DNA from: Rhizobiales bacterium CCH3-A5
Lineage (GTDB): Bacteria; Pseudomonadota; Alphaproteobacteria; Rhizobiales; Beijerinckiaceae
DNA: 20,500 nt
NCBI GenBank assembly: GCA_001556025.1
Contig: LSIB01000040.1
Span: forward strand, 1-20,500
Direction of reading: 5' to 3'
In this document: in pieces, positions 15,691-20,500 of the stretch
Layout of the letters: each line of letters begins with the position of its first letter
How positions within the stretch are numbered: position 1 is the stretch's first letter
The notes under the pieces: model-generated
Database searches by the model: none
What the model was told of the DNA's origin: nothing
Seen by the model: the letters and a program-made list of their open reading frames with translations, nothing else
Made by a program: the position numbers and the translations under genes

Positions 15691-16914
15691 ATGACTACCG
15701 CTGCCGCTTCGTCCGCCTCCCCTTCCGTCCTGCTGCCGACCTATGCCCGTGCGCCCGTCGCCTTCGAACGCGGCGAGGGCCCGTGGTCGATCACCGCCGA
15801 CGGAACCCGCTATCTCGATTTCGGCGCCGGCATCGCCGTCAATGCGCTTGGCCATGCGCATCCGCATCTGGTCAATGCCCTGACCGAGCAGGCCGGCAAG
15901 ATCTGGCACACCTCCAACCTCTACACGATGCCCGAAGGCGAGAAGCTGGCGCGCCGGCTCTGCGAAGCGACCTTCGCGGAGCGCGTCTTCTTCACCAATT
16001 CGGGCGCGGAGGCGAACGAGGCCGCCATCAAGATGGCGCGGAAATACCATGCCGCGAAGGGGAGCCCTGAACGCTTCCGCATCATCACCTTCGAGGGCGC
16101 CTTCCATGGCCGCACGCTGGCGACGATCGCGGCCGGTGGCCAGCAGAAATACATCGACGGCTTCGGCCCCAAGGTCGACGGCTTCGACCAGGTGGCGTTT
16201 GGCGACCACGAGGCTCTGAAGGCCGCGATCGGGCCGGAGACAGCCGGCATCATGATCGAACCGATCCAGGGCGAGGGCGGCCTGCGCTCGGTGCCGCCGC
16301 AATGCCTGCGGGGCTTGCGCGAGCTGTGCGATCAGCACGGGCTGATGCTGATCTTCGACGAAATCCAGACCGGCGTCGGCCGCACCGGCAAGTTCTTCGC
16401 CTATGAGCTGTCTGGCGTGACGCCCGATATCATGTCGGTCGCCAAGGGCATCGGCGGCGGTTTTCCGATGGGGGCGTGCCTGGCGACCGAAGACGCCGCC
16501 TCCGGCATGACGCTCGGCACGCACGGAACCACGTTCGGGGGCAACCCGCTCGCCATGGCGGTCGGCAACGCCGTGCTCGACGTGGTGCTGGAGGAGGGTT
16601 TCATCGCGCGCGTCGCGCAGATGGGGCTGCGGCTGCGGCAGTCGCTGGCGCAACTCAAGGACCAGCATCCCGGCGTGATCGAGGAGATCCGCGGCGAAGG
16701 CCTGATGATCGGCCTGAAGCTGCATACGCTGAACACCGATTTCGTCGCCGAGGCGCGGGCCAACGGCCTGCTCGTGGTCGCGGCGGGCGACAATGTCGTG
16801 CGTCTGCTGCCGCCGCTGATCATCAGCGAGGAGGAGGCCAGCGAAGCCGTGGCGCGGCTCGACCGCACGGCGCGCGCCATCGAGGCGACGCTGACGCGGC
16901 CCGCCGCCGAGTAA
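15691..16914 (+). CDS. argD: Acetylornithine aminotransferase
   Basis: A 407-residue PLP-dependent class III aminotransferase that converts N-acetylglutamate semialdehyde to N-acetylornithine, using glutamate as amino donor, in cytoplasmic arginine biosynthesis. Landmarks are [18 protein letters not shown] near the N-terminus, [42 protein letters not shown], and the cofactor site [12 protein letters not shown] (Asp contacting PLP). The Schiff-base lysine is in [13 protein letters not shown] at about Lys252, and [13 protein letters not shown] follows. Length fits the family. The ATG at 15691 has a CGAGGA ribosome site 8 bases upstream. The gene is followed after 39 bases by argF; together they supply two steps of the ornithine-citrulline branch. 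Expression is likely set by the arginine-rich leader upstream. It could also act as a succinyldiaminopimelate aminotransferase, as known for ArgD proteins. Confidence 0.96.
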   Translation: MTTAAASSASPSVLLPTYARAPVAFERGEGPWSITADGTRYLDFGAGIAVNALGHAHPHLVNALTEQAGKIWHTSNLYTMPEGEKLARRLCEATFAERVFFTNSGAEANEAAIKMARKYHAAKGSPERFRIITFEGAFHGRTLATIAAGGQQKYIDGFGPKVDGFDQVAFGDHEALKAAIGPETAGIMIEPIQGEGGLRSVPPQCLRGLRELCDQHGLMLIFDEIQTGVGRTGKFFAYELSGVTPDIMSVAKGIGGGFPMGACLATEDAASGMTLGTHGTTFGGNPLAMAVGNAVLDVVLEEGFIARVAQMGLRLRQSLAQLKDQHPGVIEEIRGEGLMIGLKLHTLNTDFVAEARANGLLVVAAGDNVVRLLPPLIISEEEASEAVARLDRTARAIEATLTRPAAE

Positions 16915-16953
16915 CGCATTCCAACCGATCCCGCGCTGACGAAGGACGCGCCC

Positions 16954-17874
16954 GTGACGCGCCATTTCCTCGATCTTTCCGATTTCTCCGCCTCCGAGCT
17001 ACGCGCCATCCTGCGCAAGGGCGACGAGATCAAAGCGCGCCGCCGCACGCCGGAGGCCGCCGGCGACCGCCTGCTCGAAGGCAAGGTCGTCGCCATGGTC
17101 TTCGAGCAGCCGAGCTTGCGCACCCGCGTCTCCTTCGACGTCGGCATCCGCGAACTTGGCGGCTCGCCGATGATGGTCACCGGCCGCGAGATCGAACTCG
17201 GCGAGCGCGAGACCATCGCCGATACGGCGCGCGTGCTGTCGCGCTATGTCGACGCCATCATGATCCGCATGCTCGACCACGATGCCGTGGTCGAAATGGC
17301 GAAATACGCCACCGTGCCGGTGATCAACGGCCTGACCAAGCGCCAGCACCCCTGCCAGGTCATGGCGGACGTGATGACCTTCGAGGAGCGCAAGGGCCCG
17401 ATCAAGGGCAGGCGCATCGCCTGGACCGGCGACACCAACAATGTCCTGACCTCCTGGATCCATGCCGCCGGCCGGCTCGATTTCGAGCTGGCGATCGCCA
17501 CGCCCGAAGAGCTCAGCCCGCCGCCGGCGCTTCTCGACTGGGCCCGCGACCATGGCGCGAAGCTGACTCTGACCTCGCGGCCGGAAGCTGCCGTCGAAGG
17601 CGCCGACTGCGTCATCACCGATTGCTGGGTCTCGATGGGCGACGAGGAAGGCACGCGCCACAATCTGCTGCGGCCCTACCAGGTCGACGAGCGGCTACTG
17701 GGCCGCGCCGACAAGGACGCGATCTTCATGCACTGTCTGCCGGCCTCGCGCGGAGAAGAAGTGACGGACGCGGTGATGGATGGGCCGCAATCGGCCGTGT
17801 TCGACGAGGCCGAGAACCGTCTACACGCCCAGAAGGGAATTCTGGCCTGGTGCTTCGGCGGGGTCGCCGCCTGA
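16954..17874 (+). CDS. argF: Ornithine carbamoyltransferase
   Basis: A 306-residue anabolic ornithine carbamoyltransferase that makes citrulline from ornithine and carbamoyl phosphate in the cytoplasm, normally as a trimer. The carbamoyl-phosphate loop reads [11 protein letters not shown] near residue 52 (a Ser-Leu-Arg-Thr-Arg variant of the usual STRTR). It is followed by [12 protein letters not shown], the ornithine-side [21 protein letters not shown] and [12 protein letters not shown]. The start is a GTG at 16954 with GAAGGA upstream; the protein then begins [17 protein letters not shown], as in homologs. It lies 39 bases after argD and overlaps hslO by one base (TGATG), so the three genes are very likely co-transcribed. 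Confidence 0.96.
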   Translation: MTRHFLDLSDFSASELRAILRKGDEIKARRRTPEAAGDRLLEGKVVAMVFEQPSLRTRVSFDVGIRELGGSPMMVTGREIELGERETIADTARVLSRYVDAIMIRMLDHDAVVEMAKYATVPVINGLTKRQHPCQVMADVMTFEERKGPIKGRRIAWTGDTNNVLTSWIHAAGRLDFELAIATPEELSPPPALLDWARDHGAKLTLTSRPEAAVEGADCVITDCWVSMGDEEGTRHNLLRPYQVDERLLGRADKDAIFMHCLPASRGEEVTDAVMDGPQSAVFDEAENRLHAQKGILAWCFGGVAA

Positions 17875-18896
17875 TGGCCGATCTCGAGAGTGGCGGTGGC
17901 AGCCTGCGCGACGATCTGGCTGCGCTCGACGACCGCGTCGTGCCGTTCACGGTGCCCGATCTCGACGTGCGCGGCCGGGTCGTTCGGCTTGGGCCGTCGC
18001 TCGACACCATCCTGGAGCGTCACGACTATCCGGAACCTGTCTCGCGCGTGCTCGGCGAGGCCGCGGCGCTGACCGTGCTGCTCGGCACGGCACTGAAGTT
18101 CGAGGGCCGTTTCCAGCTCCAGACCAAGAGCGACGGGGCGATTTCGATGATGGTGGTCGATTTCAACGCGCCCGACAGCTACCGCGCCGTGGCGCATATC
18201 GACGAGGCCAAGCTGACCGACGCCATCGCGGCCGGGGCGCTGAGCACCGGCGAGCTGCTCGGCGAGGGCCATCTCGCCATGACGGTCGATCAAGGCTCGG
18301 CGACGACGCGCTATCAGGGCGTGGTGGCCCTGACCCGGCAGAGCCTGGAAGAGGCGGCGCACCAGTATTTCCGCCAGTCCGAGCAGATCCCGAGCCGGAT
18401 CAGGCTCGGCGTCGGCTCGATCGTCACCGGCGACGGCCGGCGCTGGCGGGCCGGCGGGCTGCTCGTGCAGTTCATGCCGCACTCGGTCGACCGCCTTCGC
18501 GCAGCCGACATCCATCCGGGCGACGCGCCGGAGGGCCACGAAATCCTCGCCAATCCCGATCCGGATGGGATCAGCGACGATGCCTGGACCGAGGCGCGCT
18601 CGCTGGTCGAGACGGTCGAGGACCACGAACTGCTCGACCCGCTGCTGGAGAGCGAACGGCTGCTCTACCGGCTGTTCCACGAGCGCGGCGCGCGGGTGTT
18701 CGAGCCGGTCGCGGTGCATGAGGCCTGCCGCTGCTCGCGCGAGCGCGTGCTCGGCATGCTACGCGGCTTCTCGAGCGAGGACCGCCAGGCGATGCTTGCA
18801 GATGACGGCACGCTCGGCGTGACCTGCGAGTTCTGCTCGCGGCGCTACAGTTTTGCCGCGAGCGAGGTCGAGGAAGGGCTGGCGACGGAAGGCTGA
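17874..18896 (+). CDS. hslO: Redox-regulated chaperone Hsp33
   Basis: A 340-residue Hsp33, a cytoplasmic holdase chaperone switched on by oxidation. The N-terminal domain has VRGRVVRLGPSLDTIL, a LGEAAALTVLLGTALKFEGRF-type segment and RYQGVVAL. The C-terminal redox switch holds four zinc-binding cysteines at about 285, 287, 318 and 321, in EACRCSRERV and TCEFCSRRY (CxC...CxxC). Under oxidative stress these would form disulfides and release zinc. Length is somewhat above the roughly 290-330 common in the family. The ATG at 17874 overlaps the argF stop; the open frame extends far upstream but only as a shadow of argF and argD. No heat-shock promoter is visible, so it is likely expressed with argF. 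Confidence 0.95.
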   Translation: MADLESGGGSLRDDLAALDDRVVPFTVPDLDVRGRVVRLGPSLDTILERHDYPEPVSRVLGEAAALTVLLGTALKFEGRFQLQTKSDGAISMMVVDFNAPDSYRAVAHIDEAKLTDAIAAGALSTGELLGEGHLAMTVDQGSATTRYQGVVALTRQSLEEAAHQYFRQSEQIPSRIRLGVGSIVTGDGRRWRAGGLLVQFMPHSVDRLRAADIHPGDAPEGHEILANPDPDGISDDAWTEARSLVETVEDHELLDPLLESERLLYRLFHERGARVFEPVAVHEACRCSRERVLGMLRGFSSEDRQAMLADDGTLGVTCEFCSRRYSFAASEVEEGLATEG

Positions 18897-18920
18897 CACC
18901 GCCTCCCGCCGCTTTTTGGC

Positions 18921-19262
18921 TCAGGCCTTGAGGAAGCGCTTCTCGCCGATGTCGAGCACGCCGCGCCGCAGGCGCCCGAGCGCGACCATGCCGGCATCGT
19001 CCTCGAAATAGAGCTTCGAGCGATCGACCTCATAGCGGCCGCCATGGCGCGACGCCGTCACGGCCTTCCTCTTGTCGAAGCGGCCATCCGGCCTGAGGTC
19101 GAGCCGGATCGCGCCGTCCTCGGTGAGCCAGGTGCCGATGGCGGCCTGGGCGAAGGGGTCTGGCGCATCATGCCCGTCGAGGTCGATCTCGAGCGGCTGG
19201 GGCGGCGGAACGAAGCGCGCGGTCAGCGAGCCGAGAGCCTGAAACACATGGCTGAACATCAT
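18921..19262 (-). CDS. Small Atu4866-domain protein
   Basis: A 113-residue protein whose C-terminal 70 residues match my recollection of the Atu4866 family: IGTWLTEDGAIRLDLRPDGR, then GGRYEVDRSKLYFEDDAGMV and GVLDIGEKRFLK. This is a small all-beta domain of unknown biochemical role, resembling a lipocalin-like half barrel. The N-terminal part (MMFSHVFQALGSLTARF) is mildly amphipathic and not a clear signal peptide. The ATG at 19262 is chosen because GAGGAGAA lies about 9 bases upstream; the 26-residue extension from 19340 lacks support. It is divergent from an AraC-type regulator, a common sign that the regulator controls it. It ends 24 bp from hslO, convergently. Confidence 0.7.
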   Translation of the reverse strand: MMFSHVFQALGSLTARFVPPPQPLEIDLDGHDAPDPFAQAAIGTWLTEDGAIRLDLRPDGRFDKRKAVTASRHGGRYEVDRSKLYFEDDAGMVALGRLRRGVLDIGEKRFLKA

Positions 19263-19432
19263 GGCCGGGTTCTCCTCTATATGTCGAATGGGCGGGCATC
19301 GCGACGACGGCGCCGCGCTGTCTCGCCTCAGGATATGCACCGCCGGCCGCCTCAGCCGATAGACCGAAGCAGCAGGATGATTGCACGATCCTCCAGATCA
19401 AGCGGCCGAAGCGTGTATCTGGTCTGCGATCA

Positions 19433-19462
19433 TTGTATAAAACTCCGGACCCGCCATATACT
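19433..19462 (+). promoter_or_regulatory. Weak candidate promoter for the AraC-family gene
   Basis: TTGTAT (19433-19438), an 18-base spacer and TATACT (19457-19462) give a plausible -35/-10 pair just upstream of the ribosome site. An alternative -10 is TATAAA at 19436. The rest of the 221-bp divergent spacer showed no clear operator repeat. Confidence 0.35.
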
Positions 19463-19483
19463 CGTCCAGGAAAGGGCCTCGTC

Positions 19484-20389
19484 ATGCGGCAGATCGAAGA
19501 CCTCACGGCGTTGATTGGACGCCTCATCGACAGCGACGGCGTGCATGCGACGGCGATCCCGCGGCTGAGCCTGATCCGGGCGAGCCAACCGACCGAGCCG
19601 ATGCATGGCGTGCAGCAACCGGCGCTGTGCATCGTCGTCCAGGGCCGCAAGCGCGTTTTGCTGGGCGATGCGATCCATCATTACGACCGCACGCAGTATC
19701 TCGTCGCTTCCATTGACCTGCCGGTGGTCGGCCAGGTGATCGAGGCGAGCCCGGACAAGCCCTATCTCTGCGTCAAGATCGATCTCGACCCGGTCCAGTT
19801 GAGCGCGATCATGCTCGAGGCCGGCATCGGCCCAGCGGCCGAACGCGGGCCGCCCGCCGGCTTGACCCTGACGCAGGTGAGCCCGCCGCTGCTCGATGCG
19901 GTTCAACGTCTGGTGGCGCTTCTGGAAACGCCGGGCGACATCGCCATGCTGGCGCCGCTGGCCGAGCGCGAAATCCTCTACCGCCTGATGACGGGCGAAC
20001 AGGCGTCTCGGCTGTGCCAGATCGCGACCGCCGGCAGCCGATTGCAGCAGGTCAACCGCGCGATCGGCTGGATCAAGCGCCATTACGACGAACCCGTCAG
20101 CGTCGAGACGCTTGCACGCGAAGCGAGAATGAGTCCGTCGGCCCTGCACCAGCATTTCAAGGCCGTGACCGCGATGAGCCCGCTGCAATACCAGAAGCAG
20201 CTCAGGCTGCAGGAGGCCCGTCGCCTGATCCTCAGCGCCTCGCATGACGCAGCCTCTGCCGGCTTCAAGGTCGGCTATGACAGCCCCTCGCAATTCAGCC
20301 GGGAATACCGGCGGCTGTTCGGCGCGCCGCCGCTGCGGGACGCGGCGCGCCTGCGCGGCGCGTCAGGTCTGGAGATGGCCGGCGCCTGA
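19484..20389 (+). CDS. AraC-family transcriptional regulator (AraC_N type)
   Basis: A 301-residue regulator. The N-terminal domain (about 1-190) starts MRQIEDLTALIGRLI and has QPALCIVVQGRKRVLLGD and YLVASIDLPVVGQV, typical of the AraC_N effector-binding cupin. The C-terminal domain (about 195-290) is the double helix-turn-helix: VNRAIGWIKRHYDEPVSVET, LAREARMSPSALHQHFKAVT, SPLQYQKQLRLQEARRLIL and VGYDSPSQFSREYRRLFG. The ATG at 19484 has AGGAAAGG 8 bases upstream and matches the family start; the TTG at 19433 is not supported. The likely target is the divergent Atu4866-like gene and possibly itself. The inducer is unknown. Confidence 0.93.
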   Translation: MRQIEDLTALIGRLIDSDGVHATAIPRLSLIRASQPTEPMHGVQQPALCIVVQGRKRVLLGDAIHHYDRTQYLVASIDLPVVGQVIEASPDKPYLCVKIDLDPVQLSAIMLEAGIGPAAERGPPAGLTLTQVSPPLLDAVQRLVALLETPGDIAMLAPLAEREILYRLMTGEQASRLCQIATAGSRLQQVNRAIGWIKRHYDEPVSVETLAREARMSPSALHQHFKAVTAMSPLQYQKQLRLQEARRLILSASHDAASAGFKVGYDSPSQFSREYRRLFGAPPLRDAARLRGASGLEMAGA

Positions 20390-20400
20390 GTTTTTCTCAG
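20386..20400. repeat. Inverted repeat spanning two convergent stop codons
   Basis: CTGAG-TTTTT-CTCAG is a perfect 5-bp stem with a 5-base loop. Its arms contain the TGA of the AraC-family gene (20387-20389) and the stop (TCA on +, 20397-20399) of the convergent chemotaxis gene. The stem is short for an efficient terminator; a GGCCGGCGCC stretch precedes it. Confidence 0.5.
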
Positions 20401-20500
20401 AACTCTTCCCATCCGGCGTCGCCGGCGCGGGAGTTGGCGACCTTCTTGGCCGGCGCGCGCATGGGTGCAGGCGCGGGCGCGGCGCGGCTCTGGGCGAAGG
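20397..20500 (-). CDS. Methyl-accepting chemotaxis protein, C-terminal end (partial)
   Basis: Only the last 33 codons are in the window; the gene continues past the right edge. The - strand reads an Ala/Pro-rich flexible stretch (AAPAPAPMRAPAKKV), then NSRAGDAGWEEF and TGA. A flexible linker followed by a terminal aromatic-x-x-F pentapeptide (GWEEF, like NWETF/NWEEF) is the CheR/CheB docking tether of chemotaxis receptors. It identifies the gene type despite the short length. Only 7 bp separate it from the convergent AraC-family gene. Confidence 0.8.
   Translation of the reverse strand, partial: FAQSRAAPAPAPMRAPAKKVANSRAGDAGWEEF

Noticed and set aside
15368..15694. A 108-codon + strand frame in the gcrA-argD spacer
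   Set aside because: It starts upstream of the predicted promoter, overlaps the argD start in another frame and shows no domain; the shorter Arg-rich frame at 15463 fits the promoter better.
15163..16965. A 600-codon open frame on the - strand opposite argD
   Set aside because: It lies antisense to an unmistakable argD and shows no protein motifs.
16476..17873. Upstream extension of the Hsp33 frame through argF and argD
   Set aside because: The sequence before 17874 is an out-of-frame shadow; Hsp33 homology begins right after the ATG at 17874.
19263..19340. N-terminal extension of the Atu4866-like protein to 19340
   Set aside because: No ribosome site and no family similarity in the extra 26 residues, whereas the ATG at 19262 has a good GAGGAGAA.
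1..20500. CRISPR arrays, tRNA/rRNA genes, insertion sequences or prophage genes
   Set aside because: No regularly spaced repeats, no cloverleaf or rRNA sequence, and no transposase or integrase motifs were seen in reading through the window.

Overview
The window is high-GC, densely packed chromosomal DNA from an alphaproteobacterium, most likely a member of the Hyphomicrobiales (Rhizobiales). The basis is a GcrA-type cell-cycle regulator, a cluster of GANTC (CcrM-type) sites, the argD-argF-hslO gene order, and the strongly GC-biased third codon positions. A Bosea/Methylobacterium-like organism fits, but the genus cannot be proven from the sequence alone.

Region A (48-14480, all + strand) is a glycan or exopolysaccharide biosynthesis cluster of eleven genes. 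Most are coupled by 4-base ATGA/GTGA stop-start overlaps. The genes are: a large GT2 fusion protein; a SAM methyltransferase; a GT4 glycosyltransferase; a small membrane-anchored coiled-coil protein; a large protein ending in a degenerate GT2-like domain; a second GT4 paralogous to the first; two paralogous polysaccharide pyruvyl transferases flanking an exported, possibly beta-propeller protein; a DxD-containing family-2-like glycosyltransferase; and a GSCFA-domain (SGNH-type esterase-like) protein. No flippase, polymerase or ABC exporter is in the window, so the cluster probably continues to the left. A beta-rich 'GW' module recurs in at least four of the proteins.

Region B (14481-18896) is housekeeping. 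A terminator hairpin separates the glycan cluster from gcrA, which is on the - strand. A 573-bp divergent spacer follows, holding five GANTC sites within about 100 bp, a good sigma70-like promoter, and what looks like an undescribed arginine attenuator. The attenuator is a leaderless 40-codon leader peptide with an arginine-rich end; its arginine codons lie in a segment perfectly complementary (10 bp) to a sequence just before argD. Downstream are argD and argF (arginine biosynthesis), then hslO (redox chaperone Hsp33), which overlaps argF by one base.

Region C (18921-20500) holds a small Atu4866-like protein divergent from an AraC-family regulator. The regulator is convergent with the C-terminal end of a chemotaxis receptor carrying a terminal GWEEF pentapeptide.

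Most distinctive observations: the candidate arg leader/attenuator upstream of argD, the GANTC cluster in the gcrA-argD spacer, and the modular glycan cluster with a pseudo-GT2, a tail-anchored module protein and duplicated GT4 and pyruvyl transferase genes.
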